Positions 1-6,223 of a DNA stretch of 8,503 bases are shown one piece after another. Source of the DNA: an uncultured Lachnospiraceae bacterium (lineage in GTDB: Bacteria > Bacillota > Clostridia > Lachnospirales > Lachnospiraceae); NCBI GenBank assembly GCA_946630645.1, contig CAMOZD010000034.1:1-8503 (forward strand), in the 5' to 3' direction. Made by a program: the position numbers and the translations under genes. The notes under the pieces are model-generated. The model was not told the origin of the DNA. It did no database searches and saw only the letters and a program-made list of their open reading frames with translations. The number at the start of each line of letters is the position of its first letter. The stretch's first letter is position 1.

Positions 1-46
1 GTATACAGGTAAATCCACGTTGCTACAAATGTGAGGTCACTTCATA

Positions 47-412
47 TTATCTAAGTAAAAGGAGTTCATCATCAATCCGGTCCAAAACCATCCATTCTAT
101 GGCCTCTTTACCGTCAGAGCTGTCATTATCCTGTTCATAAGTGCCAAAGGTTACCAGGTCGCCCTTAGAGAGTATCCTGTAGGGCAGGGCAGGATCTTTT
201 TGGACCATCTCCTCCATTCTTTGCCCCGCATCCTTATAAGAGCCAAGCTCCTTATAGATCCGGTAGGCTCCTTCCTGGTCACCAGCCTCCATAAGTTCCG
301 CCGCCTGCCTGTAAGATCCGGCCTTTTTCAACCCCAACAAAATCAAGGCAGAGCCCGCAGCCAAAAGCAGTACAAGTCCTGTAAAAACCAGGATTCTTTT
401 CTTTCCTGTCAT
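47..412 (-). pseudogene. Membrane-anchored protein truncated in DUF6273-like domain
   Basis: A 121-residue product. Residues 7-28 form one hydrophobic helix with a basic N-terminus (MTGKKR), which suggests a membrane anchor with the rest outside the cell. Residues 32-70 resemble the TPR-like stretch seen in many clostridial surface proteins (GSYRQAAELMEAGD, then YKELGSYKDAG). The end, from LVTFGTYEQDND through GKEAIEWMVLD, matches the opening of DUF6273, which normally runs on for more than 100 residues. Here a TAA follows LLLLR, so only the first strands of the domain remain. I chose the ATG at 412 over the TTG at 418 because GGGGTGA lies 6 bases before the ATG but almost touches the TTG. 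It follows the DUF4418 gene by 67 bases and may be cotranscribed with it. Function unknown. The early stop could be real decay or a junction near the window edge. Confidence 0.6.
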
Positions 413-479
413 TTTCAATCACCCCGCACCCCCTTCGTCAGGACATTCCTGTCTTGTTGACATATAGACATTCACTATT

Positions 480-878
480 TTATTTCTTTAAAGATCTGAT
501 GATGCCCCAAAGGGCAAAAAGTGCACAGATTACTGCCATGATTCTGACAAAGGGCTGCATGACTGTGTAGCAGCGCATGGTCCGCATCATGCACATGGGC
601 ATGAGGATCCCCGGCAGCAGGAAGGCACGGACAGAGGCGGTCAGAGCCGCGGCATTAAAAATAGTCCTGGCTGTCCTGTTTTGCAGAAAGGCTGCCAGGG
701 CAGAAAACAGAGCGATACATCCCCCGCTCAGGGCCACAGAAATCTGGACATCATGGCAGTGCATAAAGGTCCCGTCATCCTTGATCCCGCAGGCCGAAAA
801 TACCGTCATTACGCCAATGGTAAGCAGCAGGCCGGCCAGGGCCGGGACCAGTGACAAAAGTACATTTTTATCCTTCAT
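480..878 (-). CDS. DUF4418 family integral membrane protein
   Basis: A 132-residue, very hydrophobic protein with about four membrane segments (roughly 7-29, 46-64, 72-95 and 108-127). Two conserved patches identify the DUF4418 family: MHCHD at 39-43 and MCMMRTMRCYTVMQPF at 95-110. Both are rich in Cys, Met and His and could bind a metal, though that is inference and the family has no established function. Length is normal and the gene looks intact. The ATG at 878 is preferred to an in-frame TTG at 884 because GGAGA sits 8 bases ahead of the ATG. From general knowledge, DUF4418 genes often sit beside MacB-type ABC exporter genes and two-component systems in Clostridia; here the two-component pair is upstream but no transporter is in the window. 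A terminator separates it from the response regulator, so it probably has its own promoter. Confidence 0.75.
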   Translation of the reverse strand: MKDKNVLLSLVPALAGLLLTIGVMTVFSACGIKDDGTFMHCHDVQISVALSGGCIALFSALAAFLQNRTARTIFNAAALTASVRAFLLPGILMPMCMMRTMRCYTVMQPFVRIMAVICALFALWGIIRSLKK

Positions 879-944
879 AATCAAACTCTCCTTTTCCTGT
901 TATTCATAGACATCCCGTAACCTTTCCAGTTATTCTTCCTGCCA

Positions 945-992
945 GGCTGCATAAATGGAAGGCGACATAAACGGAAGGCTGCATAAAAAAAA
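945..992. repeat. Three tandem 16-bp repeats
   Basis: Three contiguous 16-base units occupy 945-960, 961-976 and 977-992: GGCTGCATAAATGGAA, GGCGACATAAACGGAA and GGCTGCATAAAAAAAA. Units 1 and 2 differ at three positions. The third ends in an A-run that on the minus strand is the U-tract of the adjoining terminator. They lie between that terminator and the DUF4418 gene, where that gene's promoter should be. No function can be assigned. Confidence 0.7.
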
Positions 993-1026
993 GCCATGGG
1001 ATTAGTTCCTACTAACCTCATGACTT
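985..1026 (-). terminator. Rho-independent terminator after the response regulator
   Basis: Read on the minus strand, a 16-bp stem (AAGTCATGAGGTTAGT against ACTAATCCCATGGCTT, with one A-C mismatch and G-T wobbles) closes a 4-base AGGA loop and runs straight into eight U residues. It begins about 50 bases beyond the response regulator stop and ends the two-component transcript before the DUF4418 gene. Confidence 0.85.
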
Positions 1027-1075
1027 ATGGTACACAGAAGACCTATCCTCTGTCTAAACTAAATCTAAACTTTTT

Positions 1076-1786
1076 CTAAACTGATGGTTTTTCCGCAAAT
1101 TTATAACCGGCTCCCCATACCGTCAGGATATATTCAGGCTTTTGGGGATTCTTTTCAATCTTCTCCCGGATCCGGTTGACGTGGACCGTCACTGTGGCCG
1201 TGTCCCCCGCTGCCTCCAGGCCCCAGATCCGTTCAAAGAGGGTATCCTTGGAAAAAACCATGCCTGGATGGGAGGCCAGAAAATGCAGCAGCTCATACTC
1301 CCGGTTTTTCAGTTTCACCTCATGGCCTCCTAAAGTTACCTTTCGGTAGGGGGCTGAGATTACCAGGTCTTTATAACGAAGCTCTTCCTCTTGTTCTGAC
1401 TCTTTTTTCTTATCGTAAAGCAGCCTCTCATGAATACGGATATGAGCACCAACCCGGGCTACCAGCTCTGTGGGATTAAAGGGCTTGACCATGTAGTCAT
1501 CGGCCCCCAGGCCCAGTCCCCGGATCTTATCCACATCCTCCGTCCTGGCCGTGACCAGGATAATGGGGACATTCTGGTCCTGGCGGATTCTCCGGCAGAT
1601 ATCAAAACCAGAAATCTCCGGCAGCATAACATCCAGAAGAAGCAGGTCATAGCTGCCGGTCTCTGCCTTTTCCAGGCCCTCCCGACCGTTGCCGCAGACC
1701 TCCACCTGGTAGCCGGAGGCCTCCAGATAGTCCCTCTCCAGATCTGCCGCCAGCCTGTCGTCCTCCACAATCAGTATTTTCTTCAT
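1076..1786 (-). CDS. OmpR/PhoB-family response regulator
   Basis: A 236-residue cytoplasmic DNA-binding regulator of normal length. The receiver domain covers about 1-118: acidic pair at VEDD (residues 8-9), phosphoacceptor Asp 52 in LLLLDVMLP, conserved Thr 79 (LVTA) and Lys 101 (VKPF). The C-terminal winged helix covers about 136-233, with VKLKNREYELL, the recognition-helix stretch TVTVHVNRIREKI and the closing VWGAGYKF. All catalytic residues are present, so it should be phosphorylated by the kinase encoded just upstream. Start choice: AAGGAGG directly abuts the ATG at 1795 but sits 9 bases before the ATG at 1786, so translation should begin at 1786, giving the standard MKKILIVEDD start. 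Target genes are not shown by the sequence; the following DUF4418 gene and upstream membrane protein are candidates. Confidence 0.92.
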   Translation of the reverse strand: MKKILIVEDDRLAADLERDYLEASGYQVEVCGNGREGLEKAETGSYDLLLLDVMLPEISGFDICRRIRQDQNVPIILVTARTEDVDKIRGLGLGADDYMVKPFNPTELVARVGAHIRIHERLLYDKKKESEQEEELRYKDLVISAPYRKVTLGGHEVKLKNREYELLHFLASHPGMVFSKDTLFERIWGLEAAGDTATVTVHVNRIREKIEKNPQKPEYILTVWGAGYKFAEKPSV

Positions 1787-1850
1787 CGGTGTCATCCTCC
1801 TTCGCGGTCTGACCTGCTTTAATTTTTGATCTCAGTTAACAATTCATAAT

Positions 1851-1900
1851 CCGGTTTATCCCAACCAGTTTTTTCCTGCCGGTTTTTCCCAATCGTTTTC
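1851..1900. repeat. Imperfect direct repeat between kinase and regulator genes
   Basis: Two adjacent similar units begin at 1851 and 1879, so the period is 28 bases. Both open with CCGGTTTWTCCCAAYC and go on to a T-rich run. They lie in the 128-base gap between the kinase stop and the regulator start. They could be regulator-binding sites or simple sequence drift; no clear promoter is visible here. Confidence 0.45.
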
Positions 1901-1914
1901 CAAACCATTTTTTA

Positions 1915-3396
1915 TCAGCCATTAACCAGCGGCAGGGACATGGTAATACAAAGCCCCCTGTCTGATGAGGCTCTGACATGGCCTCCCTGGCCCTCAATAA
2001 TCCTTTTTACTACAGCCAGACCAAGCCCACTTCCTTTTCCCGGATTTGTCCTGGCCTCATCGGCCCTGTAAAAACTTTCAAAAAGATGGCTCAGATGTTT
2101 CCCACTGACTCCGGGACCGTCATCACAGAAGCTGATATCCACCTTGTTGCCGTTCTGGACACAGTGAATCTCCACCCTGGAGTGGTCCTCTGTCCGGTAA
2201 CGGACCGTGTTTTCAAAGAGATTCACAAAGACCCTCTGCATTTCCCGGATATCCATGGCAACCTCTGCTGCCGGAAGCCCGGTTCTGTAGTCCACATCCA
2301 CCTGGCGGTCAGCCAGCCAGGCTTCCTTCTCCATAAGCAGCTGGCGGATATACTCATCCAGACAGACCTTTTCAAGCCGGAGCAGGCTGCTGTCACTCTC
2401 CAGTCTGACAAGAAGAGTCAGGCTTTCCGTCAGCCTCTCCAGGTCATCTGCCCTTGTCAGAATCGCATCATAATAGCGATGCCTCTTATTTTCCGTATCG
2501 GCAATCCCATCCTTCAGTCCCAGGGCATAGCCCTTTATGGATGTGAGGGGTGACCGCAGATCATGGGAGATGCCCCGGAGGAGGTCCCGTCTCTCCTCTT
2601 CGTACTCTTCCTGCTTCATCCTGGCTTCCTTTAACTGCAGCCGCATATGGTCAAACTCCTGGCAGACATTCCCGAACTCATCCCGGCCGGCATAGGAAAT
2701 CCGGTAGTCCAGGTTATCCCTGGCAACCATATCGGCTCCCTTTTTCAGTTCCTCCAGGGGCAAAAGGACGGATTTTCCCAGCCAGCGGGAAATAAATATA
2801 GCCGTAATAGCAACAGCGCCCAAAGCAAGAAGGAAAAAAACAAGTATTAAAGTTGGTGAAACCATGTACATGGGAACCAGGGAATCCCGGACCCCCTGGT
2901 CCACCCGGATTCCGTTGTAGACAGCCGTCAGATACAGGGTCTGTCCGGACACCCGGAAACTGTCTTTAACAGCCAGATTATTGCCCGACCAGCAGACTGC
3001 CCCATCTGCCAGAGGAGCCATGTCTGAAAGGATCTGCCGGTCCCTGTCATTCATATTACTGTAGGCAACCCCCCTGGAGGATGCCAGCTCAATATGGTAG
3101 CCCAGGCTCTCCATCTCCTCAATCCTCTCCCTGTCCGGAGAGACCAGGAGCTCCCTTCCCTGGTCATTCTGGAAATTCACCATATCCCAGTTCATAGCAG
3201 AAAGCTCCGCTTCATAGGTATAGAGAACATTCATGGCCTCCGTCAGCCGGTCACTGCCAAAGGAAGACCGGTTAATAGGCTTGAGACTCTCTCCCTTATT
3301 GAAAGCGAGATAGCCGGCCCAGAAAACAAGCATCAGCAGCAAGGGCAAAGCAACCATAAGAATACTGGATAATAATATTTTCTTTCGTAAAGTCAT
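1915..3396 (-). CDS. HAMP-domain sensor histidine kinase
   Basis: A 493-residue membrane kinase that phosphorylates the adjacent response regulator. Layout: membrane helix 1 at about 7-31; an extracytoplasmic sensor region at about 32-178 of no type I recognise; helix 2 at about 179-203; HAMP linker at about 204-258; HisKA dimerisation domain with His 278 in ISHDLRSPLTSIKGY; HATPase domain with N box (Asn 396 in LFENTVRY), DDGPG at 425-429, and GKGSGLGL at 453-460. All catalytic boxes are intact. The ATG at 3396 follows a G-rich GGTGGGGG with only 3 bases between, a somewhat close ribosome site. The kinase comes before its regulator, the reverse of the usual clostridial order, and 128 bases separate them. 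The stimulus is unknown. Paired DUF4418 and surface-protein genes hint at an envelope signal, but that is weak inference. Confidence 0.92.
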   Translation of the reverse strand: MTLRKKILLSSILMVALPLLLMLVFWAGYLAFNKGESLKPINRSSFGSDRLTEAMNVLYTYEAELSAMNWDMVNFQNDQGRELLVSPDRERIEEMESLGYHIELASSRGVAYSNMNDRDRQILSDMAPLADGAVCWSGNNLAVKDSFRVSGQTLYLTAVYNGIRVDQGVRDSLVPMYMVSPTLILVFFLLALGAVAITAIFISRWLGKSVLLPLEELKKGADMVARDNLDYRISYAGRDEFGNVCQEFDHMRLQLKEARMKQEEYEEERRDLLRGISHDLRSPLTSIKGYALGLKDGIADTENKRHRYYDAILTRADDLERLTESLTLLVRLESDSSLLRLEKVCLDEYIRQLLMEKEAWLADRQVDVDYRTGLPAAEVAMDIREMQRVFVNLFENTVRYRTEDHSRVEIHCVQNGNKVDISFCDDGPGVSGKHLSHLFESFYRADEARTNPGKGSGLGLAVVKRIIEGQGGHVRASSDRGLCITMSLPLVNG

Positions 3397-3423
3397 AGGC
3401 CCCCACCATACATCATAGTTTAT

Positions 3424-3452
3424 TCATAAATCCAAAATAGCTTATCTTGCAA
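3424..3452 (-). promoter_or_regulatory. Candidate promoter for the two-component genes
   Basis: On the minus strand TTGCAA (3452-3447) is followed after 17 bases by TTATGA (3429-3424), giving a start about 20 bases before the kinase ATG. The -35 lies in a short palindrome, TGCAATTGCA. The match is moderate and the region is AT-rich, so this is tentative. Confidence 0.3.
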
Positions 3453-3492
3453 TTGCAGGCTGCTGCACATGGATTTACTCTTTAACAATATC

Positions 3493-3520
3493 ACAAAAGT
3501 TTATACTATCTAACTTTTGT
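3493..3520. repeat. Perfect 9-bp inverted repeat upstream of the kinase
   Basis: ACAAAAGTT at 3493-3501 and AACTTTTGT at 3512-3520 are exact reverse complements separated by 10 bases. No U-run follows on either strand, so it is not a typical terminator; an operator for a dimeric regulator is possible. It lies in the 218-base gap 3397-3614, which holds no gene that I can see. Confidence 0.5.
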
Positions 3521-3614
3521 AAGAATAACAGAACTTATTCAAATATATCACGAAAAAGCCCTGAAAACAATCATCCCCTAATCTATGAGTTACACCTCTA
3601 TACATATATAAATT

Positions 3615-4058
3615 TTATGATCCGTCATTTTTTCGTCTTACATACAGCAAATGTCCTGCTCCCATGGCAAGGAAGGATATTACGGTTCCGGCCGCAAACA
3701 GTGACAGTTCCGGCTTGTTGGCCGTGTTAAATGCGATATTGTTAGCCATGCTGAAGGTTACATATTCAGCAAGCATATACATTAAGCCGAACCAAAATGA
3801 GCATAACCACTTCCATTTTCCCCCGTAGTTATTCTGGCTGATTATGAATGAGACGATAAGGGTTGCAGCCGGAATAATAACCCACAGGAACACAAGTGAA
3901 TAGCCCATGGCATCCCCTTCACCAGTAAAGAACCAGAAAACAAGCACTGCAAAAGCCCATATTACAAGATAGGCTGCTGCAGGAATCCATTTAGAAATGC
4001 CATTTCTACCCTTTATTCCATTGGCTTTGCCATCCTGCCTGGCTTCCATTCTTTTCAT
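3615..4058 (-). CDS. Small four-helix membrane protein of unknown function
   Basis: A 147-residue protein with a basic, Lys/Arg-rich N-terminus (residues 1-24) and four predicted membrane helices at about 25-45, 52-74, 82-103 and 117-140, ending in a basic tail (VRRKNDGS). I do not recognise a family and see no catalytic motif. The start at 4058 is set by AAGGAGA 7 bases before the ATG; an ATG at 4109 in the same frame has no ribosome site. The gene lies 157 bases downstream of the XRE/zinc-ribbon regulator on the same strand, with a strong hairpin between them. Regulator plus small membrane protein is a common pair in this group of bacteria, so it is a reasonable candidate target of that regulator (inference). 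No clear terminator follows it. Confidence 0.75.
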   Translation of the reverse strand: MKRMEARQDGKANGIKGRNGISKWIPAAAYLVIWAFAVLVFWFFTGEGDAMGYSLVFLWVIIPAATLIVSFIISQNNYGGKWKWLCSFWFGLMYMLAEYVTFSMANNIAFNTANKPELSLFAAGTVISFLAMGAGHLLYVRRKNDGS

Positions 4059-4133
4059 CAGTAACTCTCCTTTTCTAAGACAAGCCTTTTCCAAAACTCT
4101 CCATTCCATGAAACCACATTAAGCATCAGGACT

Positions 4134-4165
4134 GTCCTGTCAGAGCGGACTGACTAGGATAGGAC
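4134..4165. repeat. Imperfect inverted repeat ahead of the membrane protein gene
   Basis: GTCCTGTC (4134-4141) and GATAGGAC (4158-4165) pair at 7 of 8 positions across a 16-base spacer, about 75 bases ahead of the membrane protein start at 4058. A regulator site is possible; the evidence is only the symmetry. Confidence 0.3.
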
Positions 4166-4175
4166 AAAGGCAAGA

Positions 4176-4196
4176 GGCTGCCGTTTACCGGCAGCC
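4176..4196 (-). terminator. Strong hairpin after the XRE/zinc-ribbon gene, weak U-tract
   Basis: A perfect 8-bp GC-rich stem, GGCTGCCG (4176-4183) with CGGCAGCC (4189-4196) and a 5-base loop, lies 20 bases past the regulator stop at 4216. On the minus strand it is followed by CTCTTGCCTTTGTC, a poor U-tract, so it may only partly terminate or may stabilise the upstream message. Confidence 0.55.
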
Positions 4197-4215
4197 CCAT
4201 CTCATCTATTGTAAC

Positions 4216-4659
4216 CTATTTCCAGTGTTTTAATTGTGAAAGATATCCGTCATATTGAAGTCTTCTTTCCTCTTCCGGCAGCTGGTCGGGATTAGGCATA
4301 TGACCCAGCAGGAAATCCAGCAGGGCATCCCTGGACTCATAGACAAAACCGCCATCATGGTAACACCACTTACAGTAGTCTTCATTGAAACTGCCGTCCG
4401 GCTCCCGGCTAATCATTTCATCTTCATTTAAGGGCATGCCGCAGCACTGACACACCAGCTGTCTGGGCGTCCCCAGCAGGGTATTGATTGACAGATCAAA
4501 TTCCTTTGACAGTAATTTCAGGGTTTCCGTATTTGGCTGGGTCTCCCCGTTTTCCCAGCGGCTCACCGCCTGCCTGCTCACCAGCACCCGCTCTGCCAGC
4601 TGATCCTGGGTGAGGCCTTTTTTCTCACGTATACTCTTAATAATATCCTTCGTTTCCAT
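4216..4659 (-). CDS. XRE-family regulator with C-terminal zinc-ribbon domain
   Basis: A 147-residue protein. Residues 5-62 are a Cro/CI-type helix-turn-helix: IREKKGLTQDQLAERVLVSR, then AVSRWENGETQP and FDLSINTLLG. Residues 69-110 match the putative zinc-ribbon domain often attached to such regulators, with CQCCGMPL (Cys 70, 72, 73) and CKWCYHDGG (Cys 96, 99) as likely metal ligands. The C-terminal 35 residues, DFLLGHMPNP onwards, are typical of that domain. The gene is intact. ATG 4659 has GGAGGA 8 bases upstream. A CTTTATG palindrome (4674-4706) lies immediately ahead of the start, which suggests autoregulation. The membrane protein encoded downstream may be its target. What it senses is unknown. 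Confidence 0.88.
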   Translation of the reverse strand: METKDIIKSIREKKGLTQDQLAERVLVSRQAVSRWENGETQPNTETLKLLSKEFDLSINTLLGTPRQLVCQCCGMPLNEDEMISREPDGSFNEDYCKWCYHDGGFVYESRDALLDFLLGHMPNPDQLPEEERRLQYDGYLSQLKHWK

Positions 4660-4673
4660 CCAACCACTCCTCC

Positions 4674-4706
4674 CATAAAGTGACTTCCTTTATGCCAGGC
4701 ATAAAG
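4674..4706. promoter_or_regulatory. Candidate operator for the XRE/zinc-ribbon regulator
   Basis: CTTTATGCC (4688-4696) and GGCATAAAG (4698-4706) form a perfect 9-bp inverted repeat around one base. A third half-site, CATAAAG, lies at 4674-4680, making another dyad with 4688-4694 across 7 bases. The array begins 15 bases ahead of the regulator ATG and adjoins its ribosome site, as expected for an autorepressor. Confidence 0.5.
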
Positions 4707-4766
4707 AGAAGACTCTCCTGTTAATCCTGCTATGGTCTTATTATGGACTTTCCGGAGAAATGCTGC

Positions 4767-4794
4767 AAGCAACCTGCTGTTGCTTTTCTTTTTT
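4767..4794 (+). terminator. Plus-strand intrinsic terminator with no plus-strand gene
   Basis: AAGCAAC (4767-4773) pairs perfectly with GTTGCTT (4779-4785) across a 5-base loop, then TTCTTTTTT follows. This has terminator form on the plus strand only. No plus-strand coding gene lies to its left. The rest of the 229-base gap 4660-4888 shows AT-rich sequence and no gene. Confidence 0.5.
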
Positions 4795-4888
4795 CATCCA
4801 GGATGCTCATACAGGCAGTTTTACCATAAAAAGATTTTTTATATAGATTAGGATATTCTACCCTGTTTCGTACAGAAATATTTTTTTC

Positions 4889-5527
4889 TTATATTTTTGC
4901 AAGAGAAGAATTCTTGTATGCAAGATCATCCGTCACTTCCCGGATAATCTTCAACTCTTTGGGGAAACGGATTCCCTCCCCGGGGTCAGTCAGTTCTATC
5001 TCAAGGATTGCCTTATCCTGCCAGAAAGGGTAAACATCTATTTCAAAATATTGATTACCATCAGCCAGACAGTACCTGTCCTTCCGGATCGGACGTTTTT
5101 CCGGATCAGCATCCATCAGACGTTCCAGGTATTCAGCATTAGATGCACATGTCGACGGCGAAACACCACCAGTGATTAATTCCGTCGCTGTTTCCGGAAT
5201 AAAAAGAACTTTATAGCCTCTCTCTGTAAATGCATTCTGGATCCAGCTCATACCAGTGGTTTTCCCGGCACAAGGTCCCCCGGTAATCACGATTTTTGTG
5301 ATATCCGGGATTTTTTTCTCCTCTCTTCTCTTGAGCAGTTCATCAACGGAAACATCCCACAAGGCTGCAAGTTTACGCAGAGTCTCTGTCTTGGGTTTTG
5401 CATATCCATTTTCCCATTTTGAAACTGCTTTCCCGCTTACCCCAAGTTTTTCCCCCAGCTCATTCTGGGAATCCCCGGCAGCTTTTCTCATCTCACATAT
5501 ATAGTTTCCAAAGGAATAATCGTTCAT
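4889..5527 (-). pseudogene. XRE-AAA ATPase-CYTH protein with probable internal deletion
   Basis: An open frame of 212 residues. Residues 5-65 are a Cro/CI-type HTH (SQNELGEKLGVSGKAVSKWE). Residues 77-128 begin a P-loop ATPase of the AAA_28 type: KIVITGGPCAGKTT with Walker A at 83-90, then FIPETATELITGGV. At about residue 128 the ATPase stops before any Walker B motif and the sequence becomes the second half of a CYTH (triphosphate tunnel) domain: RKDRYCLADGNQYFEIDVYP, AILEIELTD, then IIREVTDDLAYKN and SLAK. The N-terminal ExExK signature of CYTH is absent. So roughly the back of the ATPase and the front of CYTH are missing, yet the frame is kept. This probably leaves a DNA-binding protein without the enzyme activities. 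Start at 5527: GGAGGG lies 7 bases ahead of the ATG, in a short leader behind a near-consensus promoter. That full-length relatives combine HTH, AAA and CYTH is from memory. Confidence 0.65.
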
Positions 5528-5548
5528 CTTTCTTCCCTCCTTACTTAT

Positions 5549-5577
5549 ATTATAAAAACACCTAAGCACCATTTCAA
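5549..5577 (-). promoter_or_regulatory. Near-consensus sigma-70 promoter of the XRE-AAA-CYTH gene
   Basis: On the minus strand TTGAAA (5577-5572), a 17-base spacer, then a perfect TATAAT (5554-5549). The start point would be about 5542, leaving a leader of roughly 15 bases that holds the GGAGGG ribosome site. This is the best promoter in the window. Confidence 0.75.
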
Positions 5578-5582
5578 CTGTT

Positions 5583-5599
5583 CTTATATCGAATATAAG
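5583..5599. promoter_or_regulatory. Inverted repeat CTTATAT/ATATAAG next to the promoter
   Basis: CTTATAT (5583-5589) and ATATAAG (5593-5599) form a perfect dyad around CGA, ending 6 bases upstream of the -35. A third CTTATAT (5544-5550) overlaps the -10. The arrangement suits autoregulation by the HTH domain of the gene. AT-rich sequence makes chance matches easier. Confidence 0.4.
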
Positions 5600-5620
5600 T
5601 AGAGTTTTGAATCTCTTTCA

Positions 5621-5657
5621 AATAAAAAAGACAACCGGGATTAATCTCAGCTGTCTT
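5621..5657 (-). terminator. Rho-independent terminator after citrate synthase fragment
   Basis: On the minus strand a 30-base hairpin begins with AAGACAGCTG and closes with CGGTTGTCTT, with ten outer base pairs including two G-T wobbles, then TTTTTTATTT. It is about 40 bases past the citrate synthase stop, so the original 3' end of that gene is preserved. Confidence 0.8.
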
Positions 5658-5695
5658 AATATAAAAAAGTATTTTCAGACAATAGGACAGATTTA

Positions 5696-6223
5696 TTACT
5701 TTTTCTCTTCCATAACACTCATGTAAGCGGGACGTATTATTTTATTGGAGCTGATCAGTTCCTCAATCCGGTGGGCGCTCCATCCCACAATCCGAGCCAT
5801 GGCAAATATAGCCGTATAGAGCTCCCGGGGTATACCCAGCATGTCGTAAACAAATCCGCTGAAGAAATCGATATTGGGGCTGACTGCCTTTTTCATATGC
5901 CGTCTCTGTGCAATCAATACCGGGGCGATCTCCTCGATATTCTGATACAGTCTCAGGTCATCTGTCCGGTTCTTTTCACAGGCCAATGCCTCCACATACT
6001 GCTTAAAGACCCGTTCCCTTGGATCAGACAGAGAATAGACGGCATGGCCCATTCCATAGATCAGACCCTGTCTGTCAAAGGCTTCCTTATCTAGTATTTT
6101 AGAAAGATATGCGGCGATTTCATCCTTGTCACCGTAATCTTTTACATGGGCCCGGATATCACCCATCATCTCCATGACCTTGATATTGGCACCGCCATGT
6201 TTAGGCCCTTTCAACGAAGACAT
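5696..6223 (-). pseudogene. gltA: Citrate synthase, C-terminal 175 residues only
   Basis: The frame encodes the last ~40% of a citrate synthase (acetyl-CoA + oxaloacetate to citrate; full length is usually about 430-460 residues). Family landmarks are clear: SLKGPKHGGAN with the first catalytic His (residue 9), YGMGHAVYSLSDPR with the second (His 60), SPNIDFFSG with the catalytic Asp (119), and ARIVGWSAHRIEE near the end. The N-terminal ~270 residues are absent. Authentic sequence seems to end at about 6220, where it meets a DNA polymerase fragment running the other way. The ATG at 6223 is made by the junction and has no ribosome site, so this is not a true start. A proper terminator follows the stop. 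It is unlikely to give an active enzyme although its three catalytic residues remain. A chimeric assembly cannot be excluded. Confidence 0.85.

Noticed and set aside
1027..1075. Repeated TTTAG motifs after the response regulator stop as binding sites
   Set aside because: The sequence is short, AT-rich and inside the transcribed 3' end; simple repetition explains it.
1430..2553. Plus-strand frames opposite the response regulator and kinase
   Set aside because: They are antisense to strongly conserved domains and have no ribosome site or recognisable motif.
4578..4772. Minus-strand 64-residue frame ahead of the XRE/zinc-ribbon gene
   Set aside because: It overlaps the regulator start, operator and ribosome site in another frame, and no ribosome site supports its own start.
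5827..6223. Functional short citrate synthase with a start at 6223
   Set aside because: About 270 N-terminal residues needed for the large domain are missing and the ATG arises from the junction without a ribosome site.
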